64,000 nucleotides of DNA, from positions 62,001-126,000 of the forward strand of contig CAVSFZ010000028.1 of the NCBI GenBank assembly GCA_963727235.1, written 5' to 3'. Below the pieces are notes generated by a model. The model saw only the letters and a program-made list of their open reading frames with translations. It was not told the DNA's origin and ran no database searches. Positions 42,573 through 51,781 of the stretch are shown here, in pieces. Source of the DNA: CAVPTL01 sp963727235 (lineage in GTDB: Bacteria > Actinomycetota > Thermoleophilia > Gaiellales > JAICJC01). How positions within the stretch are numbered: the stretch's first letter is position 1; each line of letters starts with the position of its first letter. Position numbers and translations under genes: made by a program.

Positions 42573-43514
42573 ATGGCTGTGCACACGATCACCCGCGAGA
42601 TGCCGACCCACCGGCGCTGGGATGTGCAGATCGCGCCCGTGGTGACGGTCGCGCCGGGCGATACCGTGATCGTCGAGACCGAGGACTTCACCGGCGGCCA
42701 GATCGCTCGCGACGCCGTGTCCGCAGACCTGGTCGGCCTCGACTTCTCGAGCATCTACCCGCTGGCCGGGCCGATCGCCGTCGACGGTGCACAGCCCGGC
42801 GATGTGCTGGCGGTGGAGTTTGTCGGCTTTGAGCTGCCCGAGTGGGGCTGGGCGTGCATCCTGCCCGGTCTCGGTCTGCTGCCGCCGGGCGAGTTCGACC
42901 AGCCGTATCTGAAGGTGTTCGATCTCACCGATGGGGACACCACCCAGTTCGCACCGGGTGTGAGGATCCCAATCGAGCCGTTCTGCGGAACGGTGGGCGT
43001 GCCGTGTGCGGGCATGCGCGACGTGGCCGTCCCGCCGCCACACGCCGGTGGAGGCAACATCGATCTCCGCCACCTGACCGCCGGCACCACGCTCCACCTC
43101 CCAGTCGGCGTGCCGGGCGGCCTGCTCTCGATCGGTGACGCCCATGCCGCCCAGGGAGACGGCGAGGTCGCGATCTCGGGGATCGAATGTGCCATGCAGA
43201 CCACCATCCGGGTGTCGGTCGAGCGCGGCCACTCGCTGTCGGCGCCGGCGCTGCGCCGCCCGGCCGGTTCGCTCACGCCCCGCGTCGACGCCGACGGGTG
43301 GTATGCGACCACCGGCGTCGAATCCGACCTGATGGAGGCCGCGCGCTCCGCGGTGCGGTCGATGATCGCCCACCTCGTGCGGGAACGCGGCCTGTCGCGC
43401 GAAGACGCCTACATGCTGTGCTCGCTGGCCGGTGACCTGAAGATCACCGAGGTGGTGGACGCTCCCAACTGGATCGTCGGCTGCTTCATGCCCGACGCCG
43501 TGTTCGTTGCCTGA
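42573..43514 (+). CDS. acetamidase/formamidase family protein
   Basis: A 313-residue FmdA/AmdA-type hydrolase, which releases ammonia from short amides. Visible features: APGDTVIVETEDFTGGQI, PLAGPIAVDGAQPGDVLAVEF (the repeated beta-barrel motif), EPFCGTVGVPCAG, GGGNIDLRHLTAG and SIGDAHAAQGDGEVAISGIE with the metal-binding Asp/His region. ATG at 42573. Its stop overlaps the dehydrogenase gene start. The only clear regulatory feature upstream is the IclR-type site. Confidence 0.92.
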   Translation: MAVHTITREMPTHRRWDVQIAPVVTVAPGDTVIVETEDFTGGQIARDAVSADLVGLDFSSIYPLAGPIAVDGAQPGDVLAVEFVGFELPEWGWACILPGLGLLPPGEFDQPYLKVFDLTDGDTTQFAPGVRIPIEPFCGTVGVPCAGMRDVAVPPPHAGGGNIDLRHLTAGTTLHLPVGVPGGLLSIGDAHAAQGDGEVAISGIECAMQTTIRVSVERGHSLSAPALRRPAGSLTPRVDADGWYATTGVESDLMEAARSAVRSMIAHLVRERGLSREDAYMLCSLAGDLKITEVVDAPNWIVGCFMPDAVFVA

Positions 43515-44484
43515 TCCCGCACCGCGCCCGAGGGCCGTGTACCTCGATGTGGTGAACGGCGTCGACCTCCACGGGGCGCCCGCGATCCTCGAGGCGGCCG
43601 GCTTCGACGTCGACTGCGCCCTTGCCCGCAGCGACGAGGAGGTGATTCGCGCGGCCCGGGGCGCCGCGGCGGTCCTCACCGGGGACTCGGTCGTGTCCGA
43701 GGCGGCGATCGCGAGCCTGGCCGATCTCCGGATCGTGGCGACCTGCACCGTCGGCTTCGACCACATCGACCTCGACGCCGCCCGGTCGGCCGGCGTGTGG
43801 GTGTGCAACGTCCCCGGCGCCGCCACCGAGGAGGTCGCCGTGCACGCCATGGCGATGGCGCTGGGCCTGATCCGCCACCTGCCGCAGTTCGATCGGCACG
43901 TGCGCGCGGGCGGCTGGGACTACCTCGCAACCGGAGACCTCCGGCGGCCTTCGACACTCACTCTCGGGGTGGTCGGGATGGGGCGGATCGGCCGCCGGGT
44001 CGCAGAGTTGGGCCGGCCGTTCTTCGGCCGTGTGGTCGCCCACGACCCCCACGTCGCCGACGGCGCCTGGCCGTCCGGTGTCGAGCGCACCGAGCTGGAC
44101 GCCGTGTTTGCGACCGCCGATCTGGTCTCGCTCCACCTGGCGCTCACGCCCGAGTCGCAGCGACTTGTCGACGGGCGTCGGCTCGGGCTGATGCGCGACC
44201 ACAGCTACCTCGTGAACGTCTCCCGCGGCGGGCTGGTGGATCACGATGCGCTGCTGGCCGCACTGGACGACGGCAGGCTGACCGGGGCCGGGCTGGACGT
44301 GCTTTCGGCCGAGCCGCCGCAGCCGTCCGATCCGTTGCTCTCGCACCCGCGGGTTTTATTGAGCCCGCATGTGGCGTTCCTTTCGATCGACGCCGAGCGC
44401 GGTTACTATCGCTCTCAGGCGGAGAACGTGGTCTCCTGGTTTGAGACCGGTCGCCCGCTCACGCCGGTCGTCGAGGGCACCTGA
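43507..44484 (+). CDS. D-isomer-specific 2-hydroxyacid dehydrogenase
   Basis: A 325-residue NAD-dependent 2-hydroxyacid (glyoxylate/hydroxypyruvate-type) dehydrogenase. NAD site GVVGMGRIGRRVAELGR, substrate Arg in VNVSRGGLVDHDAL, Glu in DVLSAEPPQ and catalytic His in LSPHVAF are all present. TTG at 43507 is the likely start, overlapping the acetamidase stop by eight bases. In the same operon as an acetamidase, it may reduce or oxidise the acid released from an amide. Confidence 0.92.
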   Translation: MPDPAPRPRAVYLDVVNGVDLHGAPAILEAAGFDVDCALARSDEEVIRAARGAAAVLTGDSVVSEAAIASLADLRIVATCTVGFDHIDLDAARSAGVWVCNVPGAATEEVAVHAMAMALGLIRHLPQFDRHVRAGGWDYLATGDLRRPSTLTLGVVGMGRIGRRVAELGRPFFGRVVAHDPHVADGAWPSGVERTELDAVFATADLVSLHLALTPESQRLVDGRRLGLMRDHSYLVNVSRGGLVDHDALLAALDDGRLTGAGLDVLSAEPPQPSDPLLSHPRVLLSPHVAFLSIDAERGYYRSQAENVVSWFETGRPLTPVVEGT

Positions 44485-44535
44485 CGCGCACTTGCAGGCC
44501 ATCGGACGGTGTGATAGAACCGCTCACCAACACGA

Positions 44536-44552
44536 GTTGGGTATTCGGCAAA
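44536..44552. promoter_or_regulatory. IclR-type operator candidate upstream of binding protein
   Basis: GTTGGGTATTCGGCAAA, identical over its first 15 bases to the site at 63347 and fitting GTTGG-N7-GCAAM. It is 30 bases upstream of the GTG start at 44582 and just before the Shine-Dalgarno AGGAGG. Confidence 0.6.
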
Positions 44553-44581
44553 CCTTGGCAGGAGACCTAGGAGGCTCAAAA

Positions 44582-45725
44582 GTGGCACCGGATGATCAGT
44601 CTGGCCAGTGGCTCTCTATGCCAATGACACGGCGCGCCGCGCTTCGGCGGGGGGCACAGTTCGCGGGTTTGGCGTCGGTGGGACTCGCCGCCGCGTGTGG
44701 ATCGAGTAGCTCGTCGTCGTCGCCTTCCTCCAGTGCCGGGACGGCCGAGCCGCTCTCGGGCACGGTGACGTTTGCCAACTACCCGGAGTGGATCGGGGCG
44801 CACGAGGTGGCAGCGTTCGAGAAGGCGAATCCCGGCGTGAAGATCCACCAGGTCAGCGAGCTGACTTCGGGTGGAAATGCCGCGCAGATCGTCCAGATCC
44901 ACCAGAACCAGGATTCCTATGACATGGCGCTGGCCGGCAATACGGCATCCCAGCAACTCGACGACGCCAAGCTGATTCAGCCGGTCAATCTCGACAACAT
45001 CCCCAACATCAAGTACGTCCCGTCGTACTTCCGCAAGAGCTTCCCCTGGGGCATCCCGACCGACTACGGCAAGGTCGGCCTGGGCTACCGCAAGGACCTG
45101 ATGACCGAGACGCCCACCAGCTGGGCCGATCTGTGGGAGCTCGCGCCGAAGTACTCGGGCAAGATCATCTTCACCGACTACGACGTGGACGTGATCAGCG
45201 TCGCCCTGCTCAAGCTCGGCTACGACATCAACACCACCGACGAGGGCCAGCTGCAAGAGGCCAAACAGGCGCTGCTCGACATCAAGCCGCATGTCCAGGC
45301 CTTCCTGCCCACCAACGTCACCAAGCCGCTCCTGAACGGCTCGGCGGTGATGACGGTCGACTACGACTACGACCTCGGCCCGGCCAGCCACGACAACAAG
45401 AACGTCGTGTGGGTGCCGCCGAAGGAGGGTATGCCCGCATATCTCGAGGGGTGGATCGCGATCGCCGGCACGGACAAGCTGCCTGAGGTCGAGGCGTTCA
45501 TGAACTTCCATCTCGATCCCGAAGAATTACGCCGACTTCGTCGAGAACACCGGGGCGGCCTACGAGGAGCAGGCCGCCAACAAGTACCTGCCCGCATCGA
45601 CCGTGAACAGCCCGGCGCAGCGGTACGACCCGAAGGTGCTCGCCACGGTGCAGTGGGAGCGGTATCTCAACCCCGAGAGCCAGCAGCTGCGAAACCAGAT
45701 CTGGGAAGAGGTGCAGGCCGCCTAG
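44582..45725 (+). pseudogene. ABC transporter substrate-binding lipoprotein (PotD-type) with a +1 frameshift
   Basis: A polyamine-type binding protein split by a frameshift near its C-terminus. GTG at 44582 has AGGAGG upstream. The signal has a twin-arginine (RR at 17-18, TRRAALRRG) and lipobox AAAC with Cys39, so it is a predicted Tat-exported lipoprotein. The frame breaks after FMNFHLDP; the expected continuation NYADFVENTGAAYEEQAANK is in the +1 frame and runs to TAG at 45725. Dropping one C from CCC at 45518-45520 gives one 380-residue protein. It is probably the receptor for the PotB-PotC-PotA genes at 50660-53504. Confidence 0.82.
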
Positions 45726-45744
45726 GCGGTATCGCTGGGAGCGG

Positions 45745-46812
45745 TCACAGCAGTCGATCAAGCGCGGCGAACAGCCGCGCGTGGTCGTCGTCTGAGCCCA
45801 CGGTGACGCGGACAACGTTGCCGGCGGTGCGGATCAGCACGCCCGCGCGCAGGAGGCCGGCTTCGAGCGCCGCCGCATCGGAGTGTTCGAAGCCGACGAA
45901 GTTGCCGTGGGCTGGGAGGCTGCGCAGCCCACGGCGGTCGAGCTCGGCCGCCAGCGCGGCGCGCCCGGTCGCCGTGGCCGCGCGCCGGCGCTCGACCTCA
46001 CCGGGGTCGTCGAGGCTCGCGATCGCCGCGAGCTGGGCGAGGCTCGAGACGTCGTAGTAGTGGCGCACACGGCCGCACGCGTCCACCACATCGGGTTGGC
46101 CGATCAGGTATCCGATGCGAAGACCGGCCAGGCCGAAGATCTTCGAGAACGTCCGCAGCACTACCACGTTGGCTCGCGGCATCACGTGCTCGGTGATGGT
46201 GTCGGGGAACGCAGGGTCGGAGACGTACTCGGCGTAGGCCTCGTCCACCACGATCAGCACCCGGTCGGAGACAGCGTCGATCAGCCCCCGCAGCTGGTCG
46301 GCGGTCACGATCCCGCCGGTCGGGTTGTCGGGGTTGCAGACAAACACGATCCGGGTGGCATCAGAGACTGCAGCGGCGAGCGCGTCGGTGTCGAACGCCC
46401 CGTCGCAGAGCGGGGTTATGACCGGCGAAGCCCCGGTCTTGATCGTGTCGAGTTGGTAGGTGGGAAACGACGGCGCCCCCATCACGGCGTTGGTACCGCG
46501 CTCCAGATAGGCCGTGCACAGGTAGCCGATGATCGCGTCGGCGCCGTTACCGAGCGCCACGTGTGACGTGGGGACACCGTGTGCCGCGGCGATTCGCTCG
46601 GTCAGTTCACCGTCGAGCTCGGGATAGCGGTGGGCCTCGCCGGCGCCTTGGCGGATGACCTCGGCTGCGGCGGGGAATGGCCCGAACTGGGTCTCGTTGG
46701 TGGCCAGGTTGACCACGCGATCGACGCCCAGCTCGGCCCGGAGGCGTTCCAGCGACTGCCCGGCGACGTATGGGGGAAGCGAGCCGAGCTCGGGCCGGCG
46801 TTCGAGCGTCAT
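45745..46812 (-). CDS. class I/II aminotransferase (histidinol-phosphate aminotransferase-like)
   Basis: A 355-residue PLP enzyme of the HisC-like group. Start region NLATNETQFGPFPAAAEVI, ALGNGADAIIGYLCTAYL, VCNPDNPTGGIVT (PLP Asn), VVDEAYAEYV (PLP Asp/Tyr) and LRTFSKIFGLAGLRIGY with the Schiff-base Lys. ATG at 46812 overlaps the M20 peptidase stop as ATGA. Being last in a transport/peptidase operon rather than in a histidine operon, it probably transaminates a catabolic amino compound. No other histidine genes are present. Confidence 0.9.
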   Translation of the reverse strand: MTLERRPELGSLPPYVAGQSLERLRAELGVDRVVNLATNETQFGPFPAAAEVIRQGAGEAHRYPELDGELTERIAAAHGVPTSHVALGNGADAIIGYLCTAYLERGTNAVMGAPSFPTYQLDTIKTGASPVITPLCDGAFDTDALAAAVSDATRIVFVCNPDNPTGGIVTADQLRGLIDAVSDRVLIVVDEAYAEYVSDPAFPDTITEHVMPRANVVVLRTFSKIFGLAGLRIGYLIGQPDVVDACGRVRHYYDVSSLAQLAAIASLDDPGEVERRRAATATGRAALAAELDRRGLRSLPAHGNFVGFEHSDAAALEAGLLRAGVLIRTAGNVVRVTVGSDDDHARLFAALDRLL

Positions 46813-47978
46813 TCTCCGCCCTCCTCCGCGATCGCCTGGAGCAGTGTGGCCAGGACGGCGCCGCGAGAGACAAGGCTCGCGATCTCGACCCGCTCGTCGC
46901 GGCTGCACGAATCGTGCGTGATCGGGCCGAGGCCGTCGAGCGTGGGGATGCCGAGTGCACCCGCGAAACTCGCATCCGAGCCGCCCCGCTCCCGCACCTC
47001 GTGAACAGGTAACCCCACGCTCGCCGAGGCTGCAGCGACGATTCGATACAACCGCTCGGAAGCGGCTCCCGGCTCGAACGCCGGTCGGGTGAACCCGCCG
47101 GCCAGGTCGAGCCCGGCGGCGTCCACCTGCGCTCGCACTGCGGTCATCACCCGATCGGCGGCTGCTTCGGACGGGGCGCGCAGATCGACGTCCATCTCGG
47201 CGTGGTCCGGTATCACCTGCCGTGCGGTGCCGCCGGTGAACGTCCCCACCGTGACGATCACGCCGGTGTCGCGGTCGGTGAGCGCTTCGAGCCCCTGGAC
47301 GAGCGGCGCCAACGCGCTGATGGCGCTGCGCCCTCCGGCGGCGGTGGTGTGCGCCGAGACGCCCTGGGCGGTGATCCGGACCGCGCCGACGGCGCCTCGG
47401 GCGACGACCACCCCGCCTCCGGGCCGGGCCGGCTCGATGCCCAGGCAGACGTCGGCGCGGCGGGCGGCGGCTTCGATCCATTCACGGCTCGCAGGGCTGC
47501 CGAGCTCCTCGTCGGGCACGATCAGCATCGTCACATCGCCGATCTGGGCTGCACTCTCCGACTGGGCAAACTCCGCCAGGGCGGCCGCCGCCATCACCAG
47601 GTTGCTCTTCATGTCGCCCACTCCCGGGCCGGCGATCATGTCGCGGGTGCGGGTGTAGGGCCAGGCGGCTGCTGTGCCCACCGGCCACACCGTATCGCTG
47701 TGTCCGAGCACGAGCACGTGTGCTCCCGAGCCGAACCGGCGGCGGGCCGTCACCTGGGGGCCACGCCCAGCCACGTCCTGCCAGTCCACGGTGAATCCGT
47801 GCTCGGCCAGCTCGGCGGCGATCAGCTGCGCCACCGCGTCCACACCGTCGGGCGCGTCGGAGGGGCTGTCGATCGCCACCATCGCCTCGATCAGCTCGAG
47901 CATCCGCGGCAGCCGCGTCTCCAGCGCCTGGGCGTAGCCCCGCGCGTCGATGCCGGCCGCGTCAGATCGCGTCGTCAC
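46809..47978 (-). CDS. M20 family metallopeptidase (carboxypeptidase G2-like)
   Basis: A 389-residue two-zinc amidohydrolase/peptidase. Zinc ligands: His93 (LGHSDTVWP), Asp122 (GVGDMKSN), Glu158 (DEELGS, Glu157 being the catalytic base), and a C-terminal His in LGPITHDSCSR. The dimerisation domain begins near GAVGAVRITAQGVSAHTT. GTG at 47978 overlaps the hydrolase stop by 17 bases. It cleaves a terminal amide or peptide bond; the operon context points to an N-acyl or N-glutamyl amino compound. Confidence 0.92.
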   Translation of the reverse strand: MTTRSDAAGIDARGYAQALETRLPRMLELIEAMVAIDSPSDAPDGVDAVAQLIAAELAEHGFTVDWQDVAGRGPQVTARRRFGSGAHVLVLGHSDTVWPVGTAAAWPYTRTRDMIAGPGVGDMKSNLVMAAAALAEFAQSESAAQIGDVTMLIVPDEELGSPASREWIEAAARRADVCLGIEPARPGGGVVVARGAVGAVRITAQGVSAHTTAAGGRSAISALAPLVQGLEALTDRDTGVIVTVGTFTGGTARQVIPDHAEMDVDLRAPSEAAADRVMTAVRAQVDAAGLDLAGGFTRPAFEPGAASERLYRIVAAASASVGLPVHEVRERGGSDASFAGALGIPTLDGLGPITHDSCSRDERVEIASLVSRGAVLATLLQAIAEEGGE

Positions 47979-50013
47979 GGGGTACCCGCGCGTCGTACTC
48001 CCTGGTGAACACGAGCTCGTCGCCCTCGTACACCTTGAGGGTGGCCGACAGCTCGAAGTCCGCGACCGTCGAGCTCATGTGCGCCGTCATCTCGATCCGG
48101 GTGCGCCACTCCCCTCGGCCGATCTCGAGTGTGCGCGCACACTCGGCCGTGGCCGAGAGCGGATCGTCGTCGCGGATCGTGAACACGCACGGATCGTCGT
48201 CCCAGTATTCGAGGCCGTCGGGCAGGCGGCGCGCGCCCCAGAGCGAGCGGCGCATGCGGTACTCGACCACACCTGAGGCGACATCGCGGGAGATGGTGAC
48301 GTGCGGCCGGCGCTCGCGCAGGATCTCGTTGGCGAGCGGGGGCGCTGTCTCCGCCTCGCCGAACGGCGAGGGGTCGGCGTCCGACCGCTGCGGCGTTCGG
48401 ACGGGGAGGGTCAGGCGGGAACCGGCGCCGGTGTGCAGCGTGATCGTGGTGGGCGTCGGCGTCGGCCAGATCCACGGCCAGTAGCTGGTCGAGAGTGCCA
48501 GCTCCAGCCGGTGCCCGGCGGGCACCGTGTAGGCGATCGCCTTCAACGGGATGTCGTAGGTGACGGCCTCTCCAGGGGTCAGCGGGGTGGGGTGCTCGTG
48601 GCTGTCTGCGTGTGTCAGGTTGAGGATCGCCCGGCTGATCAGCGCGACCGAGCCGTCAGGCCGCACGTCGCACAGCCGCACCGCAACGAACCCCTGGGTC
48701 TGGTCGCTGGAGATGGTCAGGCTGGCCCGGGGCTGCCCCAGCAGCTCGAGCGGCTCGGTCAGCGGCTCGCCGGTGACGCACAGCGAGCGGGCATTGTCCT
48801 GGCGCTGGTCGCCGGGCAGATCGGCCGGGTTGGCGTAGGGCAGCCACGATCCGGCGTCGACGCCGACGGTCTGAGGGCTGCTGTGCGAGAGCTGCGAGGC
48901 TTGGGCTGCCAATTGGCGATCACCATCACTGCCAATTGGCAAACCCGGCTGCGCCGCGGTGAGCCCCCCCGCGGTCACGTGCAGCGTCTGCTCGCGCACG
49001 GTTGGCGTCGGCCAGTCGGCCTCGGCCACCCAGTGACCCCGGCGAGTGTCATACGCCGTCCGGGGCGGCTCGGAATCCTGCATGTAGGCGCGCACCAGCG
49101 GCTCGTCCATGATCCCGGTGTCGACGCCCTTGAGCCAGTGATCCCACCAGCGGATCTCTTCCTGCAGAAAGCCGATCGCCGGGCCGGGCACGCCCTGCTC
49201 GGGCCATACGTGCTCCCACGGCCCGATCACCGCCCGGCGCGGGCACGACAGACTCTCCAGCATCCGAAAGATCGCGTTGGTGTAGCCGTCCGACCAGCCC
49301 CCGACCAGGTAGACGGGACACTCGATGGCGGCGTGGTCCTCACACACCGAGCCCTGCTTCCAATACGCATCCCGGCGCTGGTGGCTGAGCCACTTCTCGG
49401 CCAGGAACTCGTTCGCCTCCAGGCGTTGGAGCCACATCTCGCGCCAGCGGTCGCCCACCACCAGTGGATCCGGGGGGCGCGCGTTGTAGGCCAGCATCAC
49501 CGATGCCCACGGCAGCATGTAGTACCCCAGCACCGATCCGCCCATGTAGTGCACGTCGTCGGCGTAGCGGTCGTCGGTGGAACAGGCGGTGATGATCGCC
49601 TTCAGCTCCGGCGGCCGCCGCGCTGCCATCTGGAGGCTGTTGAAACCGCCCCACGAGATGCCCATCATCCCGATCGACCCGTCACACCACTCTTGCGCGG
49701 CGATCCAGCGCAGCAGCTCGAGCGCGTCCTCCTGCTCCTGCGGCTGGTACTCGTCGGCCAGCACGCCCTCGGAGTCGCCGCTGCCGCGGATATCGACGCG
49801 CACGCCGGCGTACCCGCGCTCGGCGAAATAGGGATGACGCACCGAGTCGTCGATGGCGGTCGAGTCGGACTTGCGGTACGGCAGGTACTCGAGCACCGCC
49901 GGTACCGGCCCGGCGCCCTCCGGCAGCCACACACGACCGGACAGCACCACCCCGTCGGACAGCGGAATGGCAACCTCCTGCACGCTCACCGGGTGCTGCG
50001 CCGGCCGGCTCAT
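47962..50013 (-). CDS. CocE/NonD family (X-prolyl-dipeptidyl aminopeptidase-like) hydrolase
   Basis: A 683-residue serine hydrolase. The alpha/beta-hydrolase domain (1-340) has nucleophile Ser120 in GISWGGF, the acid-loop region CPVYLVGGWSDGYTN, and GPWEHVWPEQG with a likely His. The C-terminal jelly-roll domain (about 380-560) has ARSLCVTGEPLTEPLELLGQPRA. An in-frame copy of a 35-base palindromic repeat (48941-48907) encodes residues 358-369 (LPIGSDGDRQLA) at the domain junction. ATG at 50013 overlaps the DUF1028 stop. It is in the Pot transport operon; ester or peptide substrate unknown. Confidence 0.9.
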   Translation of the reverse strand: MSRPAQHPVSVQEVAIPLSDGVVLSGRVWLPEGAGPVPAVLEYLPYRKSDSTAIDDSVRHPYFAERGYAGVRVDIRGSGDSEGVLADEYQPQEQEDALELLRWIAAQEWCDGSIGMMGISWGGFNSLQMAARRPPELKAIITACSTDDRYADDVHYMGGSVLGYYMLPWASVMLAYNARPPDPLVVGDRWREMWLQRLEANEFLAEKWLSHQRRDAYWKQGSVCEDHAAIECPVYLVGGWSDGYTNAIFRMLESLSCPRRAVIGPWEHVWPEQGVPGPAIGFLQEEIRWWDHWLKGVDTGIMDEPLVRAYMQDSEPPRTAYDTRRGHWVAEADWPTPTVREQTLHVTAGGLTAAQPGLPIGSDGDRQLAAQASQLSHSSPQTVGVDAGSWLPYANPADLPGDQRQDNARSLCVTGEPLTEPLELLGQPRASLTISSDQTQGFVAVRLCDVRPDGSVALISRAILNLTHADSHEHPTPLTPGEAVTYDIPLKAIAYTVPAGHRLELALSTSYWPWIWPTPTPTTITLHTGAGSRLTLPVRTPQRSDADPSPFGEAETAPPLANEILRERRPHVTISRDVASGVVEYRMRRSLWGARRLPDGLEYWDDDPCVFTIRDDDPLSATAECARTLEIGRGEWRTRIEMTAHMSSTVADFELSATLKVYEGDELVFTREYDARVPRDDAI
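48907..48941. repeat. TGCCAATTGGC-flanked repeat, copy B (in frame within hydrolase gene)
   Basis: TGCCAATTGGC at 48907-48917 and its mate at 48930-48941, start-to-start spacing 23 bases. Reading the minus strand, the first 15 bases (TGCCAATTGGCAGTG) and the spacer-ending GAT equal copy A. It is read through in frame by the CocE-type hydrolase. Confidence 0.75.
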
Positions 50014-50663
50014 GCAGGCACCGAATCCGGGTCGAGGGCGCGGTCGACGAACTCGTCCATGCGGGGACGATATGCCTCCCACAAACCGCGCAGCGCGGCG
50101 ACCGGCTCGGCGGCGTCGTCGACCCGCAGATCCACCAGCGCGAACGGCTGGTCGCCGGCGACCAGCACCGCCGCCGAGCGCACCGGCGAGCGTTCCCCAC
50201 CGGCTGCCAGGCCTGCTTCCAGCGCGGACACGAGCCGTTCGGCGAGCTGATCGCCGGGAGCGTCCTGGAACGCGGCCACCATGGCCGAGCCGACGCCCTT
50301 CGATACGAGCACGTTTCCCAGCGCGATGCAATCGTGGCCGTGTTCCTCGGCGAACGGTTCTTCCACCCGCGCGCCCGAGAAGGCAGCGGTGCCCCCGCCG
50401 GTGTCGATCGCAGCCAGCTGGCGCCACTCGACCGCGGCGGTCGATTTCGCAAGCGCCGCCACCGCCTCGGCCGCGTCGCAGCCGGAGGCGAGCAGGTCGA
50501 GTCCGCGGGGCCCCAGTCGCGGATCGGTGCGGTGCTGGGTCAACACCGCGCCGACACCGGCCCGGGCATGCGGGACGCGCGCACCCACCGCGATGTCGGC
50601 GGTGGCGGTGGCCGCGCCGAGCTGGCCGGTACGGGCGCACCGTCCGAGCAGCGAGAACGTCAT
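50010..50663 (-). CDS. DUF1028 family protein (Ntn-hydrolase-like)
   Basis: A 217-residue DUF1028 protein. MTFSLLGRCARTGQLGAATATAD and AVGARVPHARAGVGAVLTQHRTD match the family N-terminus, and GHDCIALGNVLVSKGVGSAMVAAF the middle. DUF1028 has an Ntn-hydrolase-like fold and often neighbours gamma-glutamyltransferase- and amidase-type genes; a gamma-glutamyltransferase is coded nearby at 55233. ATG at 50663 overlaps the ATPase stop and its own stop overlaps the hydrolase start. Biochemical activity not established. Confidence 0.88.
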   Translation of the reverse strand: MTFSLLGRCARTGQLGAATATADIAVGARVPHARAGVGAVLTQHRTDPRLGPRGLDLLASGCDAAEAVAALAKSTAAVEWRQLAAIDTGGGTAAFSGARVEEPFAEEHGHDCIALGNVLVSKGVGSAMVAAFQDAPGDQLAERLVSALEAGLAAGGERSPVRSAAVLVAGDQPFALVDLRVDDAAEPVAALRGLWEAYRPRMDEFVDRALDPDSVPA

Positions 50664-51781
50664 CGTCCGCCGTCGACCGGGGCGGAGTCTGCGGCGACCA
50701 GCCAGGCCGAGCGCGCGGCAAACCGAAACTGCTGGGTGGCTCCGCTGTGGAGCAGGTCGTCGTCGTCGGCGGGAGACAGCATCGCGGCGGTGCCGAGTCC
50801 GCCGGCATCGACCACGTACTGGGTCTGTGGGCCCATGAACGAGACGTCGGTGACGGTGCCGTCCAGCACCGCGTCGCCGAAGCCGGCGGCGGTGCGAATC
50901 GCCTCGGGCCGCACGACCGCCACCACCTGATCGCCGACCGCGAGCCCGGCCACACCGGGCACGTCGAGCGTGCCCAGCGCGCCCATATCGGCGCGGTAGG
51001 AGCCCTCCCCGAGCACCTCGACGATGCGCGCGTCGAACCGGTTCGAGGCCCCCACGAAGTCTGCGACAAACAGCGTCTGCGGCCGGCGATAGGCATCCAC
51101 CGGGTCGCCGATCTGCTCGATCTTGCCCCTGTTCATGATCGCAACCCGATCCGACATCGAGAACGCTTCTTCCTGGTCGTGCGTGACGTAGACGAAGGTG
51201 ATGCCGACCTCGCGCTGGATCTCTTTCAGCACCATCTGCATCTGCTTGCGGAGCTTGAGATCGAGTGCGCCGAGAGGCTCGTCGAGCAGCAGCACGGCCG
51301 GCTCCAGCACCAGCGAACGAGCCAGCGCCACACGCTGCTGCTGGCCGCCGGAGAGCTGCTTCGGTCGGGCCTTCTCGCGGCCGGTGAGCCCCACCAGCTC
51401 GAGCATCTCGGTCACGCGGCGGGTGGTGTCGCCGCGGCTGACCTTGCGCTCCTTCAGCCCGAAGGCGACGTTCTCGAACACGTTCAGGTGAGGGAACAGC
51501 GCATAGTGCTGGAACACGGTGTTGACCGGCCGCTTGAACGCGGGGACGTCGGTCACGTCCTGGCCGCGCACCGACACCTTGCCGCTGCTCGGTGTCTCCA
51601 GCCCGGCCACGATCCGCAGAGTGGTGGTCTTGCCGCAGCCGCTGGGGCCGATCAGCGAGAAGAACTCGCCGTCGGCGATCTCCAGGTCGATGCCCGCGAC
51701 CGCGGTCAGCTCGCCGTAGTGGCGTTCGAGCTGTTCCAGCGCGATGGCCGGCGGCCTGCTCTGATCAGCAGTCGTGCTCAT
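50660..51781 (-). CDS. ABC transporter ATP-binding protein, PotA-type
   Basis: A 373-residue ATPase. Walker A GPSGCGKTTTLR, signature LSGGQQQRVALARSL, Walker B VLLLDEPLGALD, H-loop YVTHDQEEAF, then a TOBE-like C-terminal part (VVRPEAIRT). ATG at 51781 overlaps the PotC stop as ATGA. It serves the PotB/PotC permeases encoded just upstream in the same operon. It is paralogous to the ATPase at 1526-2602 but belongs to the IclR-type regulon. Confidence 0.93.
   Translation of the reverse strand: MSTTADQSRPPAIALEQLERHYGELTAVAGIDLEIADGEFFSLIGPSGCGKTTTLRIVAGLETPSSGKVSVRGQDVTDVPAFKRPVNTVFQHYALFPHLNVFENVAFGLKERKVSRGDTTRRVTEMLELVGLTGREKARPKQLSGGQQQRVALARSLVLEPAVLLLDEPLGALDLKLRKQMQMVLKEIQREVGITFVYVTHDQEEAFSMSDRVAIMNRGKIEQIGDPVDAYRRPQTLFVADFVGASNRFDARIVEVLGEGSYRADMGALGTLDVPGVAGLAVGDQVVAVVRPEAIRTAAGFGDAVLDGTVTDVSFMGPQTQYVVDAGGLGTAAMLSPADDDDLLHSGATQQFRFAARSAWLVAADSAPVDGGR

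Noticed and set aside
47962..51096. 1044-residue continuous frame across CocE, DUF1028 and the ATPase end
   Set aside because: The segment upstream of ATG 50013 is out of frame with the real DUF1028 and ATPase genes; the fusion is an accident of absent stops.
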